Notes: generated by a model not told the origin, from the sequence alone. 64,000 nt of DNA from Bacteroides acidifaciens (GCF_903181435.1 NZ_CAEUHO010000004.1:434001-498000); one strand, 5' to 3'. Counted from the stretch's first letter, positions 17,705-27,207 are shown. Numbers and translations are program-made.

Positions 17705-17721
17705 TCATTAAGACGAAATTT

Positions 17722-20244
17722 ATGAACGATATAAGATTTTCTTTTTTAGCGGGATGGCTGTGTGTCTTACTCGTGGCGGGCAGTTGTAAACCTGCGAATG
17801 ATTCGAAAGCTCCGGTGTCTCTGACTTGGGAAATGGGAAGTTACGACAGCAACGGCAAATATTATGAGAATTCATTTGTATTGAAGAATATCTCAGATAC
17901 CCCATTAGGCAAGGACTGGGAGATTTTCTATTCGCAGTTTCCCCGTAATATCCGTCAGGATGCTTCATCACCGGTTCGGGTAGAGCAAGTAAATGCCACC
18001 TACTTTAAAATGTATCCGGGAGAGGGCTATATTTCACTGGCTCCGGGAGATTCATTGAAAGTGATTTTCCAGTGTAATGGCGAGGTGCCGAAAAACTCTC
18101 ATGCGCCCGAAGGCTCTTATTGGGTAAACCAGTCGGGTGCATTGAAAGGAAAACCGCTTCCCGTGTCATTGAATACCGTTCCACTGCCTGTTACAAAGTG
18201 GCAGAAGTCTGCTGCGCAAAAGACTTATGATACGAATCTGCGTCTGCAAAAAGCAAATTCTTCGGAATTTCAGCAGACGGACATCATACCATCTGTCAAG
18301 AAGGTGATTCCCGCCAAGGGGGAAATCTTGTTGGAAAAACAGCTTGCTTTGACTTTTCATGAAGATTTTGCAAACGAAGGGAAACTGTTGAAAGATAAAC
18401 TGTCGGGGATATACGGACTGGAAATAGTTCCCGAAGCTCCGGTGACTATTGTCCTGGACTATCTCCCTACCGGAAAGAAAGCGGTGAACGAAGAGTATTA
18501 TGAACTGAATATTACCGATGAAAAGGTGAAAATATGTAGTAATACATCTCACGGTATCTTTAACGGAACGCAAACTTTATTGGGACTGTTGAAAGGACAG
18601 GAAGGGGGAAAGGGTCAGAAAGCACCATTACGTCTGCAGGCAATGTCTATCCAGGATTATCCGGATTTGCTTTATAGAGGACAAATGCTGGATATTTCCC
18701 GCAACTACACAACGGTGGATAACTTGAAGAAACTGATAGACGTACTCTCTTCCTATAAGATGAATGTGCTTCATTTCCATTTCTCGGATGATGAAGGCTG
18801 GCGTCTGGAGATTCCGGGTTTGGAAGAACTGACGACGGTTGGAGCACGGCGCGGATATACCGTTGATGAAAAAGAATGGCTATATCCTGCTTATAACGGA
18901 GGGTATGACCCCTTTTCCACAACATCGGGAAACGGTTATTATACCCGTGATGAATTTATAGACTTCTTACGATATGCGGCAGAAAGACACGTGCAGGTCA
19001 TTCCTGAAATAGAATCCCCCGGCCATGCACGTGCTGCTATCGTAGCGATGAAAGTGCGTTATGACAAATACATAGATACAGACCCGGAGAAGGCTCACGA
19101 ATACCTTTTGTGCGATTTGCAGGATACTTCCCGCTATGTTTCCGCTCAGGCATATACGGATAACGTGATGAATGTGGCTTTACCGTCAACCTATCGTTTT
19201 ATGGAGAAGGTGATTCAGGAAATTGTGGCTATGTATAAAGAAGCCGGTGTGCCTCTGACTACTATTCACCTGGGAGGTGACGAAGTGGCAAGAGGTGCTT
19301 GGCTAGGTTCACCTTTGTGCGCCGCATTGATGAAAGAACAAGGAATGACAAAAGCGCACGACCTGGCGGAGTATTTCATTACCCGGGTTGTTGATTGTCT
19401 GCAACGCTATAATTTATCCTTTAACGGTTGGCAGGAAGTGGCTTTAGGACATACCCCGGAGACTCATACTTATCTGTCCCAACATGCCGCCGGCATCAAC
19501 TCATGGAAAACGGTTCCTGATTGGAAAGAAGACGAAATCCCTTATCAGATAGCCAACAACGGCTATCCGGTGATTCTCTGCAATGTGAACAACTTCTATC
19601 TGGACTTGGCTTATGATGCCCATCCCGACGAACCGGGACATTTCTGGGGAGGATATGTGGATGAGTCCAAAGCCTTCTCCATGCTTCCGTACGATGTCTA
19701 TCGTTCTTCTCGCACAGATATGGCAGGCAATCCGGTTGATGTAAGTACGGCAGGGAAAGGAAAAACCGTACTAACCGCATCCGGCAGGAAAAATATAAAA
19801 GGCGTACAGGCGCAACTGTTTGCCGAAACGATTCGAGGATTTCAATGGGTAGAATATTATATATTCCCGAAAGTGATGGGACTGGTAGAACGCGGTTGGA
19901 ATGCGCACCCGAATTGGGAAACCCTTTCCGGCACGGCGGAGCAGCAAGCCTTTGACCGGGATTTGTCGTTGTTCTATGAAAAAATCAGTATGAAGGAAAT
20001 GCCTTACTGGAGCCGGATAGGGGTAAACTTCCGTTTGCCTCATCCCGGACTCTCCGTCAAAGACGGTCTGCTGTATGCAAATACTTCCATTGCAGGCGGA
20101 CAGATACGCTATACGACGGACGGAACGGAGCCGACGATGGATTCGACGCTTTGGGAAGCTCCGGTAGCTTGCCAGTCTGCTATCGTGAAAGCGAAACTGT
20201 TCTATAAGGATAAGCAAAGTGTGACCAGTCTTTATATGCGATAG
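17722..20244 (+). CDS. GH20 beta-N-acetylhexosaminidase
   Basis: 840 residues. An N-terminal signal with a possible lipobox (VAGSC, Cys near 21) is followed by a carbohydrate-binding beta-sandwich (about 30-150). Next come a GH20b alpha/beta domain (about 185-290) and the GH20 TIM barrel (about 305-700). The catalytic pair Asp520-Glu521 sits in HLGGDEVARGAW; FHFSDDEGWRLEIPGL and EIESPGHARA are further family blocks. The C-terminus carries the chitobiase C-terminal domain (RYTTDGTEPTMDSTLWEAPV). The enzyme removes terminal beta-linked GlcNAc or GalNAc. Its position after a GDPD suggests that glycerol-phosphate must be trimmed before or along with HexNAc removal. Confidence 0.94.
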   Translation: MNDIRFSFLAGWLCVLLVAGSCKPANDSKAPVSLTWEMGSYDSNGKYYENSFVLKNISDTPLGKDWEIFYSQFPRNIRQDASSPVRVEQVNATYFKMYPGEGYISLAPGDSLKVIFQCNGEVPKNSHAPEGSYWVNQSGALKGKPLPVSLNTVPLPVTKWQKSAAQKTYDTNLRLQKANSSEFQQTDIIPSVKKVIPAKGEILLEKQLALTFHEDFANEGKLLKDKLSGIYGLEIVPEAPVTIVLDYLPTGKKAVNEEYYELNITDEKVKICSNTSHGIFNGTQTLLGLLKGQEGGKGQKAPLRLQAMSIQDYPDLLYRGQMLDISRNYTTVDNLKKLIDVLSSYKMNVLHFHFSDDEGWRLEIPGLEELTTVGARRGYTVDEKEWLYPAYNGGYDPFSTTSGNGYYTRDEFIDFLRYAAERHVQVIPEIESPGHARAAIVAMKVRYDKYIDTDPEKAHEYLLCDLQDTSRYVSAQAYTDNVMNVALPSTYRFMEKVIQEIVAMYKEAGVPLTTIHLGGDEVARGAWLGSPLCAALMKEQGMTKAHDLAEYFITRVVDCLQRYNLSFNGWQEVALGHTPETHTYLSQHAAGINSWKTVPDWKEDEIPYQIANNGYPVILCNVNNFYLDLAYDAHPDEPGHFWGGYVDESKAFSMLPYDVYRSSRTDMAGNPVDVSTAGKGKTVLTASGRKNIKGVQAQLFAETIRGFQWVEYYIFPKVMGLVERGWNAHPNWETLSGTAEQQAFDRDLSLFYEKISMKEMPYWSRIGVNFRLPHPGLSVKDGLLYANTSIAGGQIRYTTDGTEPTMDSTLWEAPVACQSAIVKAKLFYKDKQSVTSLYMR

Positions 20245-20420
20245 TTAATGGGATAGTATAGAAACGTACCTTTAATTTCTGTCGGGTTTATGCTTTAGAA
20301 TACGAAGATGAAATCATAAATATAATAAATATTAATAAAATCGATAATGAGTAGTAGATGATAGTAAATTAAGAGTCTTTATATATAAGTATTAACTTAC
20401 TTCTTATATCATAAATAAAC

Positions 20421-22667
20421 ATGAAACTTAAAGCAATGTTACTTGGCTTGTCTATTATGGCTGCACTGCCTGCCTCAGCGCAGAAACCGGTGTATCTGGA
20501 TACGAATAAGCCAATCGAAGAGCGAGTAAAAGACGCATTGAGCCGGATGACCCTTGAAGAAAAGGTGAAGATGCTTCATGCACAGTCAAAATTCAGTTCG
20601 GCAGGCGTACCCCGTCTCGGAATCCCGGAGGTATGGGCTACCGACGGCCCTCACGGCATTCGCCCGGAAGTATTGTGGGATGAATGGGACCAGGCAGGAT
20701 GGACAAACGATTCCTGCATCGCTTACCCTGCATTGACTTGCCTTTCCGCCACCTGGAATCCCGAGATGTCTCATCTTTACGGAAAAAGTATCGGTGAAGA
20801 GGCGCGTTACCGGAAAAAAGACATCTTGCTAGGCCCCGGTGTGAACATCTACCGTACCCCTTTGAACGGACGTAATTTTGAATATATGGGCGAAGACCCG
20901 TATCTGTCCGCCACAATGGTAGTTCCTTATATCAAAGGAGTGCAGGAGAACGGTGTAGCCGCCTGCGTGAAGCACTACGCGCTGAACAATCAGGAATTCA
21001 ACCGGCATACCACTAATGTGCATCTGAGCGACCGTGCCCTTTATGAAATATACCTGCCTGCTTTCAAGGCTGCCGTTCAGGAAGGTGGAACCTGGTCGAT
21101 TATGGGCTCTTATAATCTTTATCAGGGGCAGCACGCTTGTCATAACAAACGTCTGCTCAAAGACATTCTCCGTGACGAATGGGGCTTCGACGGTGTGGTA
21201 GTGTCCGACTGGGGTGGTGTGCATAATACCGAACAAGCTATCCACAACGGACTGGACTTGGAATTCGGTTCGTGGACAAACGGATTGTCTGCCGGAACCC
21301 GTAATGCTTATGATAATTATTACCTGGCTTTCCCTTACCTGAAACTGATTAAAGAGGGTAAAGTCGGAACAAAAGAGCTGGACGAGAAAGTCAGCAATAT
21401 CCTTCGTCTGATTTTCCGTACTTCGATGAATCCGCATAAGCCGTTCGGCTCTCTAGGTTCTCCCGAACACGGACAAGCCGGTCGTAAGATAGCTGAAGAA
21501 GGAATCGTTCTTTTACAGAACAAGAATAACGTATTGCCTATCGACTTGAACAAAGCGAAGAAAATAGCCGTTGTTGGTGAGAATGCAATCAAGATGATGA
21601 CAGTGGGTGGTGGAAGTTCTTCTTTAAAAGTGAAGTACGAGATTTCTCCGTTAGACGGTTTAAAAGTACGTGCCGGCTCACAGGCAGAGATTGTATATGC
21701 CCGTGGATATGTAGGCGACCCGACAGGCGAATATAACGGTGTGAAAACCGGTCAGGACCTAAAAGATGACCGTTCGGAAGATGAACTTCTCGCTGAGGCT
21801 TTGCAAGTGGCCAAGGAGGCGGATTACGTTATCTTCTTCGGTGGGCTGAACAAGAGCAATCACCAGGATTGTGAAGACTCTGACCGTGCTTCTTTAGGCT
21901 TGCCATACGCACAGGACAGAGTCATAAGTGAACTGGCAAAGGTCAATAAAAACCTTATATTTGTCAATATCTCCGGTAATGCAGTGGCTATGCCTTGGGT
22001 GAACGAAGTCCCCGCCATTGTACAAGGCTGGTTCTTGGGTTCGGAAGCCGGAACGGCTCTTGCTTCGGTATTAGTAGGAGATGCGAACCCTTCCGGAAAA
22101 CTTCCTTTTACTTTCCCTGTAAAACTGGACGATGTAGGTGCTCATAAACTGGGTGAATATCCGGGTAATAAAGAAGAACTCGCAAAATCCAAGCATAGGG
22201 GGGATACTATTAACGAAACTTATCACGAAGATATTTTTGTTGGTTACCGTTGGGCAGATAAGGAGAAAATCAAACCGTTGTTCCCATTCGGACATGGATT
22301 GAGCTATACAACTTTCGTTTATGGCAAACCTTCCGCAGATAAGAAAACAATGACCGCCGATGACACGATTTCCTTCACTGTCAACGTGAAGAATACAGGA
22401 ACCCGCGAAGGTCAGGAAGTCGTTCAGCTTTATATCAGTGATAAGAAATCCTCTCTGTCCCGTCCGGTGAAAGAACTGAAAGCCTTCCAAAAAGTGAGAC
22501 TGGCTCCGGGCGAAGAGAAAGCGGTAACGCTGACGGTTGATAAGAAAGCATTGAGCTTCTTTGATGATGCAAAACACGAGTGGATAGCCGAACCGGGCAA
22601 GTTTGAAGCAGTTATCGGAAGTTCATCAAGAGATATTAAGGGGATTGTACCCTTTGAGTTGAAATAG
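20421..22667 (+). CDS. GH3 beta-glucosidase-type glycoside hydrolase
   Basis: 748 residues with a signal peptide (ending ASA-Q near 21). The N-terminal TIM barrel has ATDGPHGIRPE, YMGEDPYLSATM, CVKHYALNNQEFNRHTTN, and the nucleophile motif GVVVSDWGGVHN (the Asp of SDW). The C-terminal alpha/beta domain and a fibronectin-III-like domain (VNVKNTGTREGQEVVQLYI) follow, the usual BglX-type layout. It hydrolyses terminal beta-glucosides or related sugars, probably in the periplasm. A 176-bp AT-rich gap separates it from the GH20 gene. That gap shows a near-consensus -7 (TACCTTTA, 20267-20274), so it may be a separate unit rather than the last gene of the PUL. A strong terminator follows. Confidence 0.92.
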   Translation: MKLKAMLLGLSIMAALPASAQKPVYLDTNKPIEERVKDALSRMTLEEKVKMLHAQSKFSSAGVPRLGIPEVWATDGPHGIRPEVLWDEWDQAGWTNDSCIAYPALTCLSATWNPEMSHLYGKSIGEEARYRKKDILLGPGVNIYRTPLNGRNFEYMGEDPYLSATMVVPYIKGVQENGVAACVKHYALNNQEFNRHTTNVHLSDRALYEIYLPAFKAAVQEGGTWSIMGSYNLYQGQHACHNKRLLKDILRDEWGFDGVVVSDWGGVHNTEQAIHNGLDLEFGSWTNGLSAGTRNAYDNYYLAFPYLKLIKEGKVGTKELDEKVSNILRLIFRTSMNPHKPFGSLGSPEHGQAGRKIAEEGIVLLQNKNNVLPIDLNKAKKIAVVGENAIKMMTVGGGSSSLKVKYEISPLDGLKVRAGSQAEIVYARGYVGDPTGEYNGVKTGQDLKDDRSEDELLAEALQVAKEADYVIFFGGLNKSNHQDCEDSDRASLGLPYAQDRVISELAKVNKNLIFVNISGNAVAMPWVNEVPAIVQGWFLGSEAGTALASVLVGDANPSGKLPFTFPVKLDDVGAHKLGEYPGNKEELAKSKHRGDTINETYHEDIFVGYRWADKEKIKPLFPFGHGLSYTTFVYGKPSADKKTMTADDTISFTVNVKNTGTREGQEVVQLYISDKKSSLSRPVKELKAFQKVRLAPGEEKAVTLTVDKKALSFFDDAKHEWIAEPGKFEAVIGSSSRDIKGIVPFELK

Positions 22668-22695
22668 GTTGAAAGTTGGTAAAAATGGATTGTCG

Positions 22696-22743
22696 GGAGA
22701 ATGTTACTATCTTGTCAAAATAGGAGTAACATTCTCCTTTTTC
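22696..22743 (+). terminator. Rho-independent terminator after GH3
   Basis: GGAGAATGTTACT (22696-22708) pairs perfectly with AGTAACATTCTCC (22725-22737); a run of T follows on the plus strand. Confidence 0.85.
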
Positions 22744-22930
22744 ATTGAAGCTTTTCAAATTTGTTGTTAGAAGAGATGATTTCTTTTTGGAATTCAGTCG
22801 AATAATTGTGTTATTTGCATTAACGCAACCGCTGTTACAGTAACGATTCTGCATTAATTAATATACAACTCTCAAAAGTATAAAAAACGGATATTCACAG
22901 TTTTCACCTTCAGATGAATGGTTATTCTGA

Positions 22931-22948
22931 GGGCGGGTAATTCCGCCC
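22931..22948 (-). terminator. Hairpin downstream of wbqC (weak terminator)
   Basis: GGGCGG (22931-22936) and CCGCCC (22943-22948) form a GC-rich 6-bp hairpin just past the WbqC stop codon. No T-run follows on the minus strand, so termination is uncertain. The rest of 22668-22961 holds nothing I can recognise. Confidence 0.35.
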
Positions 22949-22961
22949 TTTATAAAATGGG

Positions 22962-23591
22962 TTATTGCTTGTTCAAGATGAGCAGGCTTTCCGGTCCCAT
23001 ATTAAACAACAAGTCTATAATACTCAGATTGGGAAGAAAGCCCAGTTTGGACTCGAACACTTGATAATAAGGCTGTGGAACAAACTCTGTATCCGCTGTC
23101 CGGAAATCCTTCTTAGGATGGATAATTTCCCGGAAATCGGTTTCTTCGGCAGTGAACTCCATTTTATATTCGGCAGTACGTTCCATATCGGGATGAATAT
23201 CTATCAGTTCGCAGACCAATCGGCAAAGCTCTTCGTTGAAATCGACCAAAAACTCATATTTCTTTTCGTAGAAAGGGCGGAAATCATCTTTGTAGTATTC
23301 AAAGAAAGGAGTGCTGTTGTAAGCGGATTCAATCGCGTTCCAGTGCAGGTGTCTCCAGTTTCCGTGGTCGGAGATACGGATGTCTTTCATCGGACATTTC
23401 AGCGTATCAGGCTTTACGGTCGGAATGGAAAGGGCTAACTCTCCGCCGGGACCGGCAATCGTACAACGGTTGCGGTAGGTCTGCTTGATATAGTGGTCGT
23501 GTTGCTCTACAAATATCTTGTCGTAAGCCAGTAATTTGGTATAGTACTCGACGGGAGCGAGGTAAGCCGAAGATAAATAAGCTGTTTTCAT
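22962..23591 (-). CDS. WbqC family protein
   Basis: 209 residues from the ATG at 23589-23591 (MKTAYLSSAYLAPVEYYTKL); the longer in-frame start at 23651 would overlap the upstream gene and lacks family similarity. The opening segment, the FVEQHDHYIKQTYRNRC block and LSIPT are typical of WbqC-like proteins. Members are found in O-antigen and amino-sugar clusters, and are predicted to be enzymes of nucleotide-sugar or lipid-linked glycan metabolism; the biochemical activity is not well defined. The C-terminus (GFLPNLSIIDLLFNMGPESL) is also family-conserved. It is the last gene of a dapB-lepB-lep2-wbqC run, 29 bp after the preceding gene. Cytosolic, no signal peptide. Confidence 0.8.
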   Translation of the reverse strand: MKTAYLSSAYLAPVEYYTKLLAYDKIFVEQHDHYIKQTYRNRCTIAGPGGELALSIPTVKPDTLKCPMKDIRISDHGNWRHLHWNAIESAYNSTPFFEYYKDDFRPFYEKKYEFLVDFNEELCRLVCELIDIHPDMERTAEYKMEFTAEETDFREIIHPKKDFRTADTEFVPQPYYQVFESKLGFLPNLSIIDLLFNMGPESLLILNKQ

Positions 23592-23620
23592 TTCTTTCAT
23601 TTTATACGTTTGGAAGTCTT

Positions 23621-24559
23621 TTATTTCACCGTCCGGAAGAAACGGTTCCATCGGTATCCGTCAAATAAGCCTGTCCCTTTCTCTTTAGAGAACCAGACGA
23701 CGGAGGCCTTTCCAATGATATGGTCTTGCGGGACGAATCCGAACAGGCGTGAGTCGGACAGGTTGATAGTATTATTTGACCCCATCCAATAGTAATCCTT
23801 GGTGAAATAACAATGCTGTGTGGGTTTCCCGTCCACATATAGGGTGTCGTTTTTAATTTCCGCCTGCCTGCCTTCATGCATTACGAGAGTATTCCGCAAC
23901 AAAGTAATGTTCCAGGGATATACCCGGATATATTTTCCCTTGCCGGGGACAATCAAAGGTTTCAGTTCAATGTCTTTTTTCAGAGATAAAGGCTGTAGCC
24001 AGTTTTGCCCGTACATGGCCTGTTCCAGCAGGTAGTATTCATATCGGCTGAAACTACGTACGTGGGTGGTGTCATTGCTTCCCATCAAACCGTCGTCGGT
24101 GATGGAGAGCGTGTGCATAAGTGAGGTAATCAGGTTCTCCTTGGAGACGGGATACGCATAAAGTCTCTTTTTGTCCGGATTATGTTTCGTTTCGGGAGAA
24201 GTGGCGGAGAATAGGGAGTCTACCAATAAGGTGTCGCCCGGAACGCCGATGCAGCGGCTGATGTAGATTTCACGTCGGTCGATGACCGGCTGCCGGATGC
24301 CGGCAGGATTGTTAAACACAACGATATCCTGTTGCCGTACGGGGCGTTCACCCCAACGGTGATAGGAGAATATCGACATAAGAGGAACACGCAACCCATA
24401 GCTCCATTTGTTGACCAGGATGCGTTCGCCTTGGAAAATGGAGTTTTCCATGCCGGTGGACGGGATAAGGCAGGACGTAAAAGCAAATCCCCGGAGCAGA
24501 AGCACGACGACTACTGCTCCGGCAAATGCCAGTATCCATTTGAATTTACGAATGTTCAT
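23621..24559 (-). CDS. Signal peptidase I paralogue lacking catalytic residues (probable pseudoenzyme)
   Basis: 312 residues from the ATG at 24559 (a TTG one codon earlier is also in frame). It has one N-terminal membrane helix (about 8-24) and the S26 fold. However, box B reads IPSTGMENS, with Gly36 where active enzymes have the nucleophilic Ser (IPSGSM). Box D reads YISRCIGVPGDTL, with Ser101 in place of the general-base Lys. Box E reads MGSNNTINLSDSR instead of GDNRxxSxDSR. The intact paralogue lies immediately upstream, and many other blocks are shared (SYGLRVP, FNNPAG, FGFVPQDHIIGKASVVW). The gene is long and open, so it is retained rather than decaying. A regulatory or scaffold partner of LepB is my inference. 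Confidence 0.8.
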   Translation of the reverse strand: MNIRKFKWILAFAGAVVVVLLLRGFAFTSCLIPSTGMENSIFQGERILVNKWSYGLRVPLMSIFSYHRWGERPVRQQDIVVFNNPAGIRQPVIDRREIYISRCIGVPGDTLLVDSLFSATSPETKHNPDKKRLYAYPVSKENLITSLMHTLSITDDGLMGSNDTTHVRSFSRYEYYLLEQAMYGQNWLQPLSLKKDIELKPLIVPGKGKYIRVYPWNITLLRNTLVMHEGRQAEIKNDTLYVDGKPTQHCYFTKDYYWMGSNNTINLSDSRLFGFVPQDHIIGKASVVWFSKEKGTGLFDGYRWNRFFRTVK

Positions 24560-24603
24560 CAATTCTTATCACCTTATCACTCTGTTATGGCAGTATGCAC
24601 TTA

Positions 24604-26400
24604 TCAGCCTACCCACTTGAACAGGCGGTTCCAACGGATTTTGCCGTCAAACCATCCGCGGTCTTTGTCAAGCGATAGCCATACCACAATAGGTTTGCCT
24701 ACTACATGGTCTTCGGGAACAAAGCCCCAGTAGCGGGAATCGGCAGAGTTGTGGCGGTTGTCACCCATCATCCAGTAATAATCCATCTTAAAGGTATATT
24801 GGTCGGTCTTTTCACCGTTGATGTAGATACCGTCCGGCTTGATTTCCAGTTTGTTGCCTTCGTAAGCTACGATGCAACGTTCGTAGATAGGAAGATTATC
24901 CTCTGTCAGCGTAATGGTGGCTCCCTTGGCAGGAATCCAGATAGGGCCGTAGTTGTTGCGATTCCATTTCGTGTAAAGATTCAGTGGGTACATCTGTCCT
25001 GCGTAATCTTCCGGTTCCATTACGATTTTGCTGATAAGCTTTTTGTTGCCGGAAAGGGTTTCGTACATCTTCTTAGTCAAGGGAAGATGATAGACAGGGT
25101 TCAGTTTGCCTTGTGCGTTTCGGCTGTCTAGTCCTATTTCCAGCAGTCCCATTTCCCAACCGGAATCTTCTATCAGCATTTGGTCGGCTTTGCTGATACC
25201 CAGTTCACGGAACATGTCGTCCGGAATATACGGTCCTGTTGTCTGTACGAAATAGTTGAATTGCAGGTTTTCGGGGTTTTCGATGGCTTTGCCGTCAATC
25301 ATCACCTGACCGTCTACAATTTGAAGAGTATCACCGGGCAGACCTACACAACGTTTTACATAGTTCTCGCGGCGATCTACCGGACGCCAGAGGACTTCTC
25401 CATAGCTGCGCGGATTGTTCAGAATCTGCTTCCGTCCGGCGGCATAGTACAAGTCGTAAATGGCACGTTGCTGCGCACGAGTCAGGCTATCCATCTCAAC
25501 CTGTTTGGGGTAGATGCGTTGTCCCTCGCCGTAAGCCAGTGTATAGAAGTCTGTTGTCTGCTGATAATTGACAGCTACCGTATCACCTGCCGGGAAATTG
25601 AACACGACAATATCGTTCAGTTTCACCTTGCCGAATCCCGGCACCCGTTTGTATTTCCATTGCGGCCACTCGATATACGATTTGGTGTTGACGAGCGGCA
25701 ATGTATGTTGTGCAAGCGGCATGGAAAGCGGAGTGTTCGGCACGCGTGGTCCGTAGCTCATCTTGCTCACGTACAGGAAGTCGCCTACCAGTAGTGATTT
25801 CTCCAAAGAAGAAGAAGGAATCTGGTAGTTCTGGAAGATGTAGATATTGACAAAGTAGACAGCAACCAGTGCAAAAACAATGGCGTCTACCCAGCTCATA
25901 ACGCTACGTACAGCCGGATTCTTCGACTTTTTCCAGAAAGACCAGGGTATTTTCTTGGTAATATAAATATCGAAAATAAAAGGAACAACAATTAATCCCC
26001 ACCAACTCCGTACCCAGATAAGGAAGATGAGATAGAGTAGAATAGCAATGGCACATTTGATCCATTGTGCATGCTCTACCTTTGTTATTTCTTTTTGTTG
26101 ATTTAATTGCAAAGTGGGTCCGTATTTATTGTCTTTGTCTTCTCCTTTTCTGAAAATCAGGACAATAGGAAAGCAAGGTATTAATTGCCAAAATCCGTTT
26201 ATTCCCAAATCATGACATCTTTTAGCACCTTGTGCAACATTAATCCATACTATAGGAATAAAAATAAGCATAACAAGAAGATGAGTAGCGTTTTCTCCTG
26301 AGTATGTTATGGGAAGCGTTATCACTCCTGTAAAAAGAGCTGTTAGAAAATATTCTAACCGTCCGATTCTTCCATTGAAAGAAAATAATCTTTTTAGCAT
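24604..26400 (-). CDS. lepB: Signal peptidase I with N-terminal DUF805 membrane domain
   Basis: 598 residues, roughly twice a typical LepB. Residues 1-97 match DUF805 (FSFNGRIGRLEYF, AKRCHDLGINGFWQLIP, KYGPTLQ), a small multi-helix membrane domain. Further membrane helices lie near 113-130, 134-147 and 170-188. The S26 peptidase begins near 190: box B is IPSSSLEKS with Ser198 as nucleophile, box D is YVKRCVGLPGDTL with Lys349 as base, and box E is GDNRHNSADSRYWGFVPEDH. It removes signal peptides from exported proteins on the periplasmic face. A large insert between boxes C and D and after D accounts for the length. It follows dapB by 4 bp and precedes the inactive paralogue. Confidence 0.92.
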   Translation of the reverse strand: MLKRLFSFNGRIGRLEYFLTALFTGVITLPITYSGENATHLLVMLIFIPIVWINVAQGAKRCHDLGINGFWQLIPCFPIVLIFRKGEDKDNKYGPTLQLNQQKEITKVEHAQWIKCAIAILLYLIFLIWVRSWWGLIVVPFIFDIYITKKIPWSFWKKSKNPAVRSVMSWVDAIVFALVAVYFVNIYIFQNYQIPSSSLEKSLLVGDFLYVSKMSYGPRVPNTPLSMPLAQHTLPLVNTKSYIEWPQWKYKRVPGFGKVKLNDIVVFNFPAGDTVAVNYQQTTDFYTLAYGEGQRIYPKQVEMDSLTRAQQRAIYDLYYAAGRKQILNNPRSYGEVLWRPVDRRENYVKRCVGLPGDTLQIVDGQVMIDGKAIENPENLQFNYFVQTTGPYIPDDMFRELGISKADQMLIEDSGWEMGLLEIGLDSRNAQGKLNPVYHLPLTKKMYETLSGNKKLISKIVMEPEDYAGQMYPLNLYTKWNRNNYGPIWIPAKGATITLTEDNLPIYERCIVAYEGNKLEIKPDGIYINGEKTDQYTFKMDYYWMMGDNRHNSADSRYWGFVPEDHVVGKPIVVWLSLDKDRGWFDGKIRWNRLFKWVG

Positions 26401-26404
26401 ATCT

Positions 26405-27175
26405 TTATTTTGTTGATTTCAAGAACGGGAATAAATCACTCATGCCCAGAAAACCTTCGTGTGTGGCTGTATATTCGGCAGCCAATACGGCTCCCAATAC
26501 GAATCCGCCACGGCTTTTGGCATCGTGTGTGATGGTGATGCTGTCCACGTTGGATTCATAGCGTACGGTATGAAGTCCGAATACTTCTCCTTCGCGGATA
26601 GAACCGATGGGAAATTCGTTGGCGGCACAATCATTGGTTCCGCTGACGGTTCCGTCCGGTGCTGCGAAGGTTCCTTTCACCCATTTGTCCTTACGGTCTA
26701 TCTCTTCCAGAATGCCTTCTGCCAGTGTAATGGCTGTTCCGCTGGGGGCATCCAGCTTGTGAATATGATGTGTCTCGCTCATGGTGACATCATAAGCAGG
26801 AAACTGGTTCATAATTTTAGCCAAATACTTGTTGAGAGCGGAGAAGATGCTGACTCCCAGGCTGAAGTTAGATGACCAGAAGAGTGTTTTGCCCCCTTCC
26901 GTACAGAGTCTCTTGATTTCTTCGCCATGTTCGTCCATCCATCCGGTACTGCCTGACACCAGTTTCACTCCGGCTTTGAAAGCTTTTATATAGTTATTGT
27001 AAGCTACCATCGGATTGGTAAATTCAATGGCTACATCGGCAGATTTGAACGCTTCCGATTCGAAGTCATCCTGATTATTGATATCAATGATGCAGACGAT
27101 TTCATGTCCGCGACTACGGGCAACCTTTTCTATCTCCTTGCCCATTTTTCCGTAACCGATTAGTGCTATTTTCAT
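26405..27175 (-). CDS. dapB: 4-hydroxy-tetrahydrodipicolinate reductase
   Basis: About 256 residues from the ATG at 27173-27175 (MKIALIGYGKMGKEIEKV); the in-frame extension to 27292 crosses the promoter and is rejected. The Rossmann nucleotide-binding motif GYGKMG opens the protein. The substrate domain has ETHHIHKLDAPSGTA, with the catalytic His and Lys of DapB. The enzyme uses NAD(P)H to make tetrahydrodipicolinate in the lysine and meso-diaminopimelate pathway. It is the first gene of the operon with lepB, lep2 and wbqC, and its promoter overlaps that of the divergent DUF2851 gene. Confidence 0.95.
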   Translation of the reverse strand: MKIALIGYGKMGKEIEKVARSRGHEIVCIIDINNQDDFESEAFKSADVAIEFTNPMVAYNNYIKAFKAGVKLVSGSTGWMDEHGEEIKRLCTEGGKTLFWSSNFSLGVSIFSALNKYLAKIMNQFPAYDVTMSETHHIHKLDAPSGTAITLAEGILEEIDRKDKWVKGTFAAPDGTVSGTNDCAANEFPIGSIREGEVFGLHTVRYESNVDSITITHDAKSRGGFVLGAVLAAEYTATHEGFLGMSDLFPFLKSTK

Positions 27176-27207
27176 TGTTTTCTGACTTATATTCAAAATA
27201 ATAGTCG

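Noticed and set aside
20245..20420. Fourth 22-bp array in the AT-rich gap before GH3
   Set aside because: The gap is AT-rich with loose TAATA runs but no regular palindromic spacing.
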